Source: Jaminaea rosea (Eukaryota; Basidiomycota; Exobasidiomycetes; Microstromatales). Taken from it: a stretch of DNA of 64,000 nucleotides. Shown here piece after piece: positions 33,227 through 44,942 of the stretch. Every line of letters begins with the position of its first letter. The first letter of the stretch is position 1. Location: positions 406,831-470,830 of the forward strand of contig NW_020289981.1 of the NCBI RefSeq assembly GCF_003144245.1, written 5' to 3'. A program made the position numbers and the translations under genes. The notes under the pieces were generated by a model, which worked only from the letters and a program-made list of their open reading frames with translations, was not told the DNA's origin and did no database searches.

Positions 33227-35531
33227 TCATGCCAGCATGAATCGCCCCCAGACCAAGAATAGAATCAAGAGCAGCAGCACAGCCAACTTGACCCAGCCAC
33301 CAGTCAGCGGCGCCTGCTTGCTCTGACGATCCCTCAATCTCTCCAGCTCCTCATCGCTCAGCCTCTGGCTGCGTGGAGTCGAGCGTCTGGCAATGGCTTC
33401 CTCGTAACCGCAGACTACCGCGTCCATGGCGTCCCACCAGGTACGGCGCCCGGCCTCGAGCTGAGCTTGGCGTCCCATGGTCATGCGCAGCTTGCGGTCC
33501 AAGATGAGACGCTCCAGATGCATGCTGTATGAGCGAGCACACGAGGTGAAGGCGGATGTACCAGCAGCCATGGCTGTCGCGAACTCGGCAGGCTCCTGCG
33601 GACGAGCGATAGACATGAATAGGGAAATGTGATGGTCAGCGTACGGCTGGTTGCAGCTCGCATCCGCTGCGCAACTCACCGGAATAGGCACCGGCAGACC
33701 AGGCGTTGTCCTAGCCGGCTTGCTAGCAGGAGACATCGATGGGCTCCTCCCATCGGTAGCACTTCGCTGCATCAATGGCCTCCCTTCTACGGCGACTCGT
33801 GGCGGGCTGCCCGGCACTCCCCTACCCTTCGCCGCCTTGGCCACGTCCAGCAACAAGCCTGTCCTACCATGCGTCACCAGATCCGACGTTCCCTGGGCAT
33901 GGAGCCCCACAACGGGCAGCCCACAAGCCAATGCTTCCAACACCACCTGTCCGAAGGTCTCTGTGTGACTCGGGAAGGCCGAGATATCACTTGAGGCGTA
34001 CATCGCCGCCAGCCTTGTCCCCTTCTGGTGGCCCATGAAAGCTACATCCAGCCCGAGCTTCTTGCTGAGCCTCGTGAGGTCAGCACGAGCTGGTCCGTCG
34101 CCTACGACGACTAGCTTGGCTTTGGACCGGACAGAAGGGGGCAGGAGCTTGAAGGCCTCAATGAGGAGGCGAATATTCTTTTCCCATGAGATGCGGCCCA
34201 CGTAGAGGAGGACGGTCTTACCCTCCCCGGAAGAGGCGCTGGCGTCAATGAGGTTGTTCTTCTCGATTTGGTGGACGAAAGCCGGTGGTGGAAGGGCGAA
34301 GCCATTGAGGGGCAAGTCTGGAATCCCCGCAAGACTCTCGTACGCCGGAGGGGGGCTGAGCTCAGGAGAAGCTACGGGCGTCTTGATGAAGCTCTCGTCC
34401 CTCTTCCCATTTGGCCCAGACATCGTCAAGCCCAGCTTTTGGGCCATTGCGCTCACGCCCGCCTGCTGGACCGCTGCCTCGTGATGTCGACGTTGCTCAG
34501 CGTCGGCGGGTGAGCATCCCCATCCCGCGCGCAGGTTCTCGTCGCGTGCTGCGGGAGTGAAGAGGGAGGTGTCTACGCCGCGAGACCAGATGAGGACGTT
34601 CTTGAGACCCTTTTCCAGTAGCATGGAGCGAGTGGATTCCGAGGGGCAGAAGGTGAGCTCGCAGCGCGAGTGAAGGGCGCGGGTGAGCCTAGTGGGCGCG
34701 ACAGAGCTCTAAAGTCAGCTCGATACCGTGACACGAGCGTGACCTCTTGCTGCGTCGACTCACTTCCACATCGTCGACTCGAGCCAGGGCATGCCGAAGA
34801 GGGCTGCGTACGTAGGCAGATTCGTGTGGTACGAGGCAACGCAGGGCACGTCTGGGAGCCACTTTTGTACGATGGGCAGCATTTGGGCGCCAAGCCAGAT
34901 CGGGTCGACGAAGTGGACGACCTGAGGGCGAGGGCGAGCACCATGGGGCGTTAGTGAACGAAGAGATCATGTATAGGTGGGCGAGGGGGCACGTACATCT
35001 GGCTTGAATTGATGCAGGCGCCTGATGAAGCGGGGTCTTGTGAAGTTGAGCTTGAGGCCTGGATAGATGATCAGGGGCAGTCCGAAGGTGCCAACTACAG
35101 GGTGACCGGCGTATTCGCGCTGTAGCAGTCGCCACGCTAGGTCAGCTTTGCTGTACTGTTGGAAGCCCGTCGCGATACTCACAACGCCTGTTTCGGGTCC
35201 CAAAACCATAGCGTCGTGCCCTTCAGCGTTCAGATGCTCCAGCAAACGCGCTAGTGTGCGGGTGACGCCCTGTGGAGCGGAGGGAATTGGTCAGTCGAGA
35301 GACAGGCTGTAGGGTGATTGTAAGAGGTGCTTTTGCTCACATCGACCTTGGGCAGCATGTTCTCTGCGGCACAGAGGGAGTAGGATCAGTGATCGCTCTT
35401 GAACCATCTTATCAGCTCTGGGTCCTCTCGAGCTCACCAGTGACAATAGCGACCCTCAGCTTCCTCCTCTTGCCGGACGAAGCAGCCTGCGCGAAGCTCG
35501 CGGCACCATCTTGAACGGTGGTGGCGTTCAT
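33227..35531 (-). CDS. GT4-family glycosyltransferase with C-terminal membrane anchor
   Basis: Seven exons: 35531-35438, 35363-35341, 35269-35183, 35119-34997, 34921-34764, 34688-33680 and 33595-33227, giving 620 residues. The N-terminal Rossmann start is RKLRVAIVTENMLPKVDGVT, followed by LLEHLNAEGHDAMVLGPETG, PLIIYPGLKLNFTRP and VVHFVDPIWLGAQM. The C-terminal domain has LLYVGRISWEKNIRLLIEAF, KLVVVGDGPARADL and the E-x7-E motif ETFGQVVLEALACGLPVV. The tail ends in one transmembrane helix (LAVLLLLILFLVWGRF). The sequence resembles GT4 enzymes such as bacterial alpha-mannosyltransferases and plant SQD2, so a nucleotide-sugar donor and lipid or glycan acceptor are likely; neither can be named. 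The second exon is only 23 nt. A Ser/Pro-rich insert sits in the second domain. Two introns (35120-35182, 33596-33679) have lengths divisible by three and no stops, so retained forms would stay in frame. Confidence 0.85.
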
Positions 35532-36464
35532 CTTGTCGTGTCGACAGTGAGCAGAGACGTTGATAAGAACCGTCCCTGAAGAGGATGTATGATGCCGTTG
35601 ATGGTGTGGTATAAAGCGACAAGAGCGAGCAGTGTCCGATCGCGACCCAAACACGGTGGCGACCGACTGAGACGAGTGGACACGATAGGGAACGCGACCA
35701 CACCACAAAACTGCCCTCCTCTTTTCGTTCGTCGTCGGGAATACATGAGATGCACACCCACTGCCCTCTGATCGCCGCCAGCCTCGTGTACCTCTGACAC
35801 TTCCACTACAGTAGAGATTGTCTGGCCCCGCTGCTCCCGGATGTGCGAGTCGGGGGGCGTGGGGGCGTGGGGGCGTGCGATGCGACCGGGGCGAACGTGT
35901 CAAGGGGCTGGCGCAGCCGAGCCGACGGCAAGGGCGACGGCGGAGGGGGGGCTACGAAGATTTGTGGCGAGCAGAGAGATGTGTCGGCGAGTCGAGAAAG
36001 ACAAGAGGCATTCATCGGTTAGTAGGACCAGCATGAGCCAGACGACAAGAGACAGTGAAGGCAAGCGTGGATGAGTGTCGCACGAGAGTGAGTGTGAACG
36101 GTGATGAGCCGCGTGGCGGCGGGGCTTAGCCTGGAAGCCTAGTCTCCACGTTCCTGGCTGGATCACGCATCAATCGACATTCCTCACCGCTCCTGATCAT
36201 GTCTGCTCACGTCAAACCCATGCCATCTACCTGGCTATGATCTTACAAGAATGCGTCATTGACATGGAAAGGAGAGAGTGACAGGGAAGCTCTCCTCTCG
36301 ATGGGAACGAGACAAGCGGGTCGCGGCGATGCGCGGGGTGGTGGTGGTGTGTGTATGAAAAGAGACGTGATGATGAAATCGACGAGCGAGCAACCCCATC
36401 CTGCCGCCGCTGCCCTCCGAGTCGTACTGCAAATCGCTAGCTATGCTGTAGGTGCGCGCTGCGA
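35532..36464. other. Intergenic between GT4 and ribosomal protein L9 genes
   Basis: These 933 bp contain the GT4 promoter and the L9 3' end. A G-rich run of the GGGGGCGTGG type lies at 35852-35877. No gene can be supported; the open frames on both strands are below 110 codons and lack motifs. Confidence 0.45.
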
Positions 36465-37261
36465 TTACTCCTCGACCTTCTCGATCGTCGTCTTCTCAGC
36501 CGGGTAGATACCGTCAAGGAACTTTCGGATATCCTTGTTCTTGACGAGGCACTGGCCGTGAATGTCCGCCGCCGACTGCGAAACCTCCTCGATGTCGTTG
36601 CCCTCGACGAGGACCTGGTCCTTCTGGCTCGGGTCATCGCGGACGGTAACACCCTTCCTCATGGTGACGTGGCGAACCCTCTTCTCGCCCAAGAAGTTGC
36701 GGATCTCCAGAGACTGCTTGTCGCCGGCGACGATCATGTTGATGGGGAAATGGGCGTAGACGGCGCGGCACTTGTACTGGAAGCCGAGGGTGACACCCTT
36801 GATCATGTTGGCGAAGACGGCCTTGGCGGTACGGAGGCAGGCAAGGTGCTTGCGACCACCGTGCCAGACGATGAACTTGATCTTGTCACCCTGGGGCGAC
36901 TTGATCAGGCGCACGTCCATGTTCATGTGCTTGACGTGCTGCGCGATAGTGGAAAAGCAAGGCGAGAGAGGTGAGCGATTGGGCTTGTCGGTGAACGATG
37001 AATGGCTGGAGGCAGAGACAATTGCTGGAGGGAGCAGCAGGCTCGCCGTTGCCCGGCCTACGAGAGTTGGCAGGGATCCAACGACGCCGTCCAACATCTG
37101 ACCACTCGCTCCGCCGATCCCATCTTGCCTCCCATCTGGCTTCGACTGCTCACCTTGGTCAGCTCACCACGGGGCCCCTTGATGGTGGCCTTGCGGGCGT
37201 GAAGCTTGACCTCGATTCCCTCGGGAATGGCGAGCTCAACGTCCTTGTACACTTGGAGCAT
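36465..37261 (-). CDS. RPL9: 60S ribosomal protein uL6 (L9)
   Basis: Coding exons 37261-37154 and 36938-36465, giving 193 residues. The sequence matches eukaryotic L9 throughout: IPEGIEVKLHARKATIKGPR, GELTK, then across the intron HVKHMNMDV, HGGRKHLACLRTAKAVFANM, IKGVTLGFQYKCRAVYAHFP, INMIVAGDKQSLEIRNFLGE and GNDIEEVSQSAADIHGQC. The length is normal. The protein sits at the P-stalk base and helps factor binding. The coding intron is 215 nt, two to three times the usual length in this window. The start Met is preceded directly by a CTCAC-type branch site, pyrimidine tract and CAG, so a 5' UTR intron probably ends at 37263, as is common for fungal ribosomal protein genes. Confidence 0.95.
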
Positions 37262-38375
37262 CCTGGAGGAGTGCGAAGGGGTAGGGTTGAATGTGAGCGA
37301 CCGGATTCGCAGCAGCATTATGAGTGCCTGCTCCTCTCATCATCGTCGTCGTCGTCGTCATCGTCGCTGCCGCTGTCGTGGTCTGTCGTCGATGCCACTC
37401 TCTCGCCATCTCTGCTTTCCACGTTCGAGCGACCCTTCTTGGCGCCAGACAAGAGTGCAGTGGCAACCGCTCACGGAGGAAAGACTCAGTCCTTCCTCTG
37501 CCTCCTTTCCAGCAGCCGTCAGCCTCACAGAGCGACTGCGACTGCGACTAGCTGAGCTCGATGACCACCTCCCTCAAGCTCTATGCTGCGTTTTCTGCTG
37601 TCACTGGCCGTCGTGATCCTTTGAGATCTCTCTCTCGTCGTTCCTCGTCCTCTTCTTCTTCTTTCATCCTCTCAACTTGCCAGGCACATCCTTGGCCTAG
37701 CGACGAGAGTGACATCGACGGCCGGCATTCGGTTCTTCCAGCATAGCGATAGCAGCGATGACGACGACGACGATGATGATGTAGCAGCTTCGTTCAGCTA
37801 ATACCCACTTGACGAGGTTTGATGAAGGAGGGAGATGGGGCGTGAAGATGAGGACGAAGCTAGCTCGATGGACTGAATTCACTTGACTGCAGCCTGGCTC
37901 TGGCTCTGGCTCTCGCACTCGCACTCGCTCTCTGGCCCCGAGCCTCGTCCGCCCCGCTCTCGAACGTCGAACCTCGAAACGGGGCGGGCGGCCGCGAGCG
38001 CGAGGTCCAGTCAGGTAGCCCGCCGCTGCTGCGAGTCGAGTCGGACCGCCTAGCTCGGCCGAGGAAGGGAGCAGGGAGGAGACCGCAGCCGGAACGGCGA
38101 CTTCGAGGAGGCTACCAAGACGACAAGCAAGTAAATGGCGCTCAGAGCGAACGCTGCAGGATACACAGCACAACTAGAGCAGCGCTGAGCAGATTGACTC
38201 GACGCAGCATCCGCGACAAGCATCTGCGCTACAATGCAGCACGAGCCGCACCTGCTTCATGAGCAAACAGCAATGTTTGTGATTGAGCAGCACCTGGTAC
38301 CTTCATTTCCGCCGCCAGTCCAACCTCTATCGTATCGAGTACTCGAATTTACTGCCATTGATTCTCCTTCACCCC
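37262..38375. other. Promoter region of RPL9 and 3' end of AGM1
   Basis: These 1.1 kb contain short CGT/CAT trinucleotide runs at 37341-37366 and the complementary GAC/GAT runs at 37757-37781. GTGAGC at about 37475 on the minus strand could be the donor of the proposed RPL9 5' UTR intron. No other gene is seen. Confidence 0.45.
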
Positions 38376-40292
38376 TCAAACATCCGTCTCCTGCACCAGT
38401 CTTGCAACCGCAGTCGCCAGCTTGTCGAGCTCTGGCGCAAGAGCGCATTCGGCGTACACTCGCACGGCATCCTCCGTCCCACTCGCCCGCACAAAGCTCC
38501 TCGCTCCCTTGTACTTGGCCACCTCATTATCGATCTTCGCCTGCAGTCCCACAGGACTAATAAGCTTACGCTCAGCATCCTCCGTCTTGAAGGCAAAGCG
38601 GTCCTTCACGGTGACCTTCAGCAGCTTGTTAGGAAGATCCTCGTAGGCCCCATCCCAGTCCTCTGCGCCCCATTGTCTAGAGCGCAGGATGACCTCGACC
38701 AGGAGCATGTCACTAATCGCATCTCCTACCGTCTGATTGATGAGCTCGACGAGAGCTGAGAGCTGAGAGAGGGCGTCCTCCGCTGCAGGGCTCGAGGGCT
38801 CGGCCTCCTTGATGGTGCGCTGCGCCGACTCCGAGAAGAGGACGGTGCCGTGCCCGTTGGCCTCGAAGTAGACGCCAACATCGTATCGCTCTGCTGCGGC
38901 ATGCAGGTGCTTCACGCCCGTGGGTGTGCAAGTGACAGGCACGCGCTGCTGAAGATACTTGGTCGACGACCCGTTTGCATAGGCTGTCTGCACGCAACCG
39001 ACCTCGAGCTCAACGCCAGCCTTCTTGACCAACTCAACGATGTAGTCTGCTGCGAGGCTGGCAATTTTGTCTCCGTCGAGCAGACGGAAGCTGTCCGGCT
39101 GGGAAGCGGGGCCACGCAAGTAGTAGAAGACGATTCTGTCGGCGTCCCCGTCGAAGGAGCACATGCGCTCTCCCGGAGCAAGGGACGACTCCTTCTCGTA
39201 GCCGGAGGGGAGACGCTGGTTCGTCTTGACGTAGTCTGCTCCACAGCCGCTGTTGAGGGCACCGGGCGTTTTTGTGTCGGTGCGTTGCGCTTTGATGAGA
39301 AGGTACTGTTCGCCGATGTGCTTCTTAAGACCAATGAGAGCTGCTGCGCCTACGCCATTGGCGCAGTCGACGATCAGAGGGCTGGAGGTGGGTGGGAATT
39401 TTGAGACCAATGAGATGTAGGCTGCGCTCAGCTTAGCATAGTAGCCCTGCGTGCGAGTAGACAGGAGACGGGTCAATATCGCTGCGACGATGCGCGGTGC
39501 TTGATCTGCTATTACAGCTCACCTCTTCCGTAGGCTCGCCATACGCATCAGGCGTTCCCTTGGTGTTGAGTGCCTTGACGAGGTAGTGCAATTGAGGAGT
39601 GGTCTTGAGCCCAGCATCAATGATGTTTGCTCCCATGGCAGCGAGGCCGGAGGCCAAAGCTTTGCAGAGTGCAGGGCATGTAGGGCGAGTATCATGGCCA
39701 TAGACTACGCTGGCTGGGGTGGAGAGGTTAATCTTGGCCGTTGAGATGAGGGTCTCAAGGGCTGCAATGAGCTCGTCGGCGTTGGTGGCATTGACGGCAG
39801 CTGTGCAGTGGCTTTCCCATGACGATTCGAGCATCTCGCCCCGAGCGTCGACTGCCTTCAAGCCATTGTCCTGGCAAGGCAAGGGGAGATGATGAGGTCT
39901 CGTCAGCTCGGCTATAGCGAGCTTGTCCTGCCTCGTCAACGCCGCTCACCTCTTCGGGGTTGTGGCTGGCTGTGACCATGAGGCCGACCGTCTTTCCGCC
40001 GAGCTTCTTGCTGCGCAACGCGCTGATGAGGGCGATGCGGTAGCAAACGCTCTCCAGGATGGCTCCTCTGCGCGTGCACAAAGCAGCAGCAAATTTAGTC
40101 TTCCTCCTACGTCTCGACCTCTGATTCCCAGCCCCCTCCCCGACCGACTCACTTTGTCCTCACACCAGCTGTACCGTAGGTGAACTTAACTGCCTCTGGC
40201 TTCGGGTACTCTTTGACTCCCTCGTGGATGAGCTGTGTCGGCAGACCCTCCGCCATTGCTCTCGCGGCAGAGATTGTGCTAGGCAAAGCCAT
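38376..40292 (-). CDS. PCM1: Phosphoacetylglucosamine mutase
   Basis: Four exons: 40292-40153, 40067-39950, 39870-39523 and 39446-38376, giving 558 residues (family 540-560). The active-site loop TASHNPEE carries the phosphoserine (Ser81) and lies at the end of exon 2. The metal-binding loop is FDGDADRIVFYYL. The sugar-binding motif is EANGHGTVLFSE and the phosphate-binding loop RASGTEDAVRVYAE. The enzyme converts GlcNAc-6-phosphate to GlcNAc-1-phosphate, leading to UDP-GlcNAc for chitin, N-glycans and GPI anchors. All four functional loops are intact. It is divergent from the RBM39-like gene, with only 257 bp between the starts. Confidence 0.96.
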
Positions 40293-40549
40293 TGTCGCGG
40301 CGATTGTTAGGTGTGAGAAGGAAGCAAGTCAAGGGTCCAAGTGTTGATGTTGAGGTGTTGCAAGTGTTGAGTGTTGAGCACGGACGCCGGCCAGCATGTT
40401 CGCCACGTGGCGTGTGTGCCGACGTGGGGCAAACGACGCCGGCAGTGGATTGGAATTGGCTGAGCTTGTCTTGCTTGGTGAAGCTTGCCGTCGTATCCAT
40501 CACAACGACCACCATCGCCACCTCAGCTTGATCATCTTCACTGCTGAGC
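40293..40549. promoter_or_regulatory. Divergent promoter, AGM1 and RBM39-like
   Basis: These 257 bp are shared by the two opposite genes. A repeat of GTTGAGTGTTGAG/GTTGATGTTGAGG type lies at about 40341-40378. No TATA box is seen. Confidence 0.5.
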
Positions 40550-42654
40550 ATGGCGCAATCGCACAGTCCATCAGCATCGCCGTCGCCGCCACAGCAAGAT
40601 CCTGCTGATCGAGAGAAGGCTCTCGCAGATCAGCTGCGACGTCGAGCAATGGCATCCAAGAATCCAAAGAATACAGCGTCGAGCTCTCCCCCTGCTCCTC
40701 GTCGTCGTGGGGATCGATCCTCGCGCTCTCCTCCATCTAGATCTTCACAGTCGCCACCTCCTCGATCAACGCGAAGATACGACACCGACAGCCCCGATCC
40801 TGAGCCAGCTGCAGCATCAAAGAGCAGCCGTCGCAGTGACCGCGGTGACCGTGAGCGCGAAAGGCACAGAAGGAGAAGCGGCAGAGACTCGGCTGATCCC
40901 GACAGCGACCGTCGACGATCAAACGGCCATGATTCCCATCGCCGAGCGAGTGTTGCTAGGAGCACCCGAGATGAAGACGATGACGATGATGCTCGCAGCC
41001 AGCGAAGCAGTCGCCGATATGACAGTCGAGAGCGCGACCGCGATCCTTACGACCGTCGACGCCAGCCATCATCTCGTCGCCACGACTATGAGTACGACTA
41101 CTATCGCGGACCCCCACCGCCTCGAGGAGGCTATGACTATTACTCTCCCCGCTCAGACTACCATCGTGGCGGCCGCTACTCCTCTCGACCTCGCTCCCCC
41201 TCTCCTCCTCGCCGCAGGACGCCCACGCCAGAGCCAGATGACTATGAGCGCAGGTCAGTCTTTTGCTCGCAGCTGTCTGCTCGCCTTACGCAGCGTGACC
41301 TGGGCGAGTTCTTCGAAGAGAAGTTGGGAGAAGATACTGTCAAAGACGTTCGCATCGTAACAGATCGTCACACTGGACGCAGCAAGGGCATCGGCTACGT
41401 GGAGCTGCGCAGCGAAGACCTAGTACGCAAGGCATGCGACTGCTCGGGAGAGAAGATATACGGTATTCCCATCCTCGTTCAGCTCACCGAAGCAGCCCGC
41501 AATCGCGGCGAGGGAGCTTCTACAGCTGCCGCCCCCATTCGACCCAATCTCATCGCTCAGCTTGCCCCAGGCGCACTGGAAAACCTCCCTCTTCCACCTC
41601 ATCTCGCAACCGCAATGGGTCACGTAGCTCCAGGGCATCGCAACGCCACCTATCACGCGAACACTGACGCTCGCCTCTACGTCGGCAGTCTCCACTTTAG
41701 CATCACCGACGCAGACCTCAAGGCGGTCTTCGAACCGTTCGGCGAGATTGACCATGTCGACCTGCATCGCGAGCCCAATGGAAAGAGCAAAGGTTTTGCT
41801 TTCGTGCAGTTCAAGCGCGCCGCAGAGGCAGAGAGGGCTATTGAGCACATGGACAATTTTGAGCTTGCTGGGCGTAACATCCGCGTTGGACACGTCAATG
41901 CTCGTGGACAAGAAGGCAAGACGGCTGCCCAGCTCAGGAATGCGTCAGCTGGTGGTGCAGCTTCTCCCCCTGCGCCAGCTTCAGCTCAAGCTGCATCCTC
42001 TTCCGCAGCTGCTGCGCAAGCAGCCATGCTGGCAGCGGGTAACACCGCCACGCTCACTTCAGCGTATGACGATGGCGGAGGGGGAGGCTTGACCTCGCAG
42101 AATCGCGCAAATCTCATGGCTATGCTCGCTAGGAATGACGGCAGTCAGGCATCCCCTGCCGCTGCTCCAGAGCAAGTCCGTCCCGCCTCAATCCCCGAAG
42201 CCAAGAGTCGCGGCGTTCTTCTGAAGAATATGTTCAATCCTGAAGAGTGCGTGCAGTGCCCCGATATCATCACGGATGTCTCTGTATCGCAACGTAGACT
42301 GACCGTCCATCTTTCCCCCGTCTCGCCCGCAGAGAGACCGAACGCGACTGGGACAAGGATCTTGCTGAAGACGTCAAGGGAGAGTGCGAGTCCAAGTATG
42401 GGCGAGTGGAGCAATGCCTTGTAGACAAGGACAGCAGCTATGGCGAGATTTACCTCCGCTTCGCAGACATCGACGGTGCCTCAAGAGCTATTGCTGGGTT
42501 GAATGGGCGATGGTTTGGAGGAAGACAGGTGGGAGCCGTTTTGTGAGTGTGCCGCGTGGGTCAGGCGAAGACTGAGAGAGTAAGGCTGACCAACGAATCT
42601 CCCTTTGGCGTCGACAGCATCAGCGAGGGAATTCTTTCCGCTCGTTTGGGGTAA
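40550..42654 (+). CDS. RBM39/CAPER-like splicing factor (RS domain, three RRMs)
   Basis: Exons 40550-42246, 42333-42542 and 42618-42654, giving 647 residues. An N-terminal Arg/Ser/Asp-rich region (about 1-230) resembles an RS domain. RRM1 starts at SVFCSQLSARLTQRDLGEFF (about 234) and has GIGYVEL as RNP1. RRM2 starts at RLYVGSLHFSITDADLKAVF (about 374) with KGFAFVQF. A U2AF-homology RRM at the end begins GVLLKNMFNPEE, continues over the intron as ETERDWDKDLAEDVKGEC and finishes VEQCLVDKD, GEIYLRFAD, GAVFISEGILSARLG. The order matches human RBM39 and S. pombe Rsd1, which act in 3' splice site recognition. Both introns have good splice sites; the last exon is only 37 nt. Confidence 0.93.
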
Positions 42655-44942
42655 AGACGCGCAAGCATGAAACCTCCTCCGCAAAGCACAGGCAGCACAG
42701 CAAAGCAGCCTCGCTCCTCCTCTCCCCGCTTGTCCCGTACGCGCAGGCCCTACTTGAGCTCCCGGTAGGAGAGTCGCCTGTCACGCCAATGAATGGCGTT
42801 GGGTTCGAGCAAAGAGTTTGCGCTAGGCAGGTGTTGGCGGATACGGTCTTTCTCATCATCTCCCTCTTCTCTCGTCCTCGAGCGACGACCGCCCAGGCTC
42901 TTCTTCCACTTCACCTCTTCCGCATCTATCCTTGTCGCCCACAGATGATCACGAGGCGGCCCCCACCTGCCCATCGTCGTCTATGCGCGCGGTGAGATTG
43001 AAGCATCATCACAAGCGTCCCTGCAGGAACGCGGGGCTTGCCCTTCATCTCTGACATCCCACCATTCCTTTCTCTCATCCTGCAAAACCCCACTCTATCC
43101 CTCTTGCACCCCACCTGCCTCTGATCTCTGGTGCGTCCGTACCACTGCAACGGGGCCGGCGAGCAGCAGCGTAGCGTAGCGTCGCATCAGCTTCGCATCG
43201 CCCACGTATCGTACTTCTCAAGCACGTTGCAGTAAGTTCTTTTTCGCCTCGTCTCGCATTTTCCCTCGATCCAAGTCGCGGCAGCGTCGGTGCGTCGTAG
43301 CGCCGATGTGATTCCCGGCAGAAGCAATTCTACCTAAAATAGCAAACTCAATGAATTCAGTTCTGAAAATGCTTTAGCGACTCGAGGTCATGTGGGACCG
43401 TGAGAAAGGGGCGAGCGAGCAAGCAAACAAATGATTGAAGAGCCGGCATAACGGTGAAGAGTGGGAGGGGAGGTGGCCGATCTGGCTCTCGGAGGTCGGC
43501 TGATCATGGGCATGCTGATACTCTGAGAGAAAACATCGTTGCGTAACCGGCCGGCCGTACGAGTGGGCCGTTCGGGTGGGAGGGGGTGAGACCGGCGATC
43601 TCACCTTGGCTCTCTCGACGATGATCGCGCTCGACCGGCCCGGCCCTCGCTGCTTCACATCGCTACCCGCTATCGTATGGAATTGCGTCTTATCACAGCC
43701 CTGGCTGAGGGTGCGGAGGATGTGGGAGCAAGGTGTGGTCTCGCCGAGGAGGAAGGAAGAGGTCCCTCCTTTCCTCCTCGGTTTCTGCAAGAGGGGTCCA
43801 AAAGTTGTGCAGCCTAAGTGCTAGTGACGAATGCTAGCCGTGACGGTGCACAGTGCTGAGAGGGAGCGCTTGTCTGGCAAGGCTGCTACTCGGCGGTATT
43901 CTACGCTGTTTGCTGCGCTGCGTGCTGCGCTACGCTGTACTTTCTTCTGATCGCATCGCATCGTCCGCCCGGACGGCAGCCCGATAGCCAGGCAGCAGTG
44001 AGCGAGGCAAGCAGCATCGACGGACAGAATTAGCGCCCCTCTACTAGCCAGTAGCGTGGTGCAAGGGGACAGGCAGAGAGTGGGTCCAAGCGTTCAAGCG
44101 GGGGGGCGCAGGCGGGCAGGCAGGCAGGATGCCCGAGTGAGCGCTTGCGCCCTGTTGGCGTCGTCGTCTGTCCAACCCACCCTCTCCGAGGCTGCTTCAC
44201 CTGGAGCTCGCCAACCGGTCCATTGATGACCTGCCGCCTTCGCCTCTGCCGCATCCCTGGATTCCACACGAAGAAGAGAAGAAAACGAAGTCGACGAGAA
44301 AGACCCTATTTCTCTTTTCAATTGATCCCATCATCACCATCTTCATCATAGATCAGGCAGACCCCTCCGCGTCTTTGGTCGTACAAGGCGTTCACTGGCC
44401 CCGCCGTAGATTAAGAGCTGGGCGCAGCTGCAGCAGCAACAGCATCGAGTCGAAGGCCGGGCGAGAGAGCAAAAGATTAACCCCGCGGTATCGCAGCGCC
44501 CATCTCACGAGAGAAGACGGTCTTTCCACCGGCGGAGCCATAGTCGAGCTAGCTCCTGGCTTGACATCTCGCAGAGCTTCCTTTCTTCCTTTCTGCCTCG
44601 TCGACTTCTCTACTCGCCCCTACTCCATCGGCTCCTCGCAACGAGGGATTGCTACGTCAGGCCATTTAGGACGAGGCGCCGTCTGAACCGTCCCTCATAG
44701 AGGACGAGCGCGGGCTGTCCAGCGTCTTCGCCTCAGCTGCATTCTCATCGGCCATTAGCAGCCGCCCCACGATCATACAGGCGTATTCGTCTCGTCGAGC
44801 CAGGCGAGAAACTGCTGGGCGATCTCGCGCTCGATTGTCACGCGCCCTCTTCGCCCTTCTATGGCGAAATTGAGCATCGCATCTGGGACGTAACGCCAAG
44901 GAAAAGAAGCGCAAGTAGCCGGCTTGCTAGGTCGGCCGCGAG
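42655..44942. other. Gene-poor interval upstream of the ARF-GEF gene
   Basis: These 2.3 kb contain no supportable gene. The open frames do not exceed 140 codons and lack motifs. Simple repeats occur: GTAGC units near 43173-43186, GCTGCG-type units near 43909-43938 and GGCA units near 44111-44130. A small A/T-rich stretch lies at 43330-43375. The region must hold the 3' end of the RBM39-like gene and the promoter and leader of the Sec7 gene; a noncoding RNA cannot be excluded. Confidence 0.45.
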
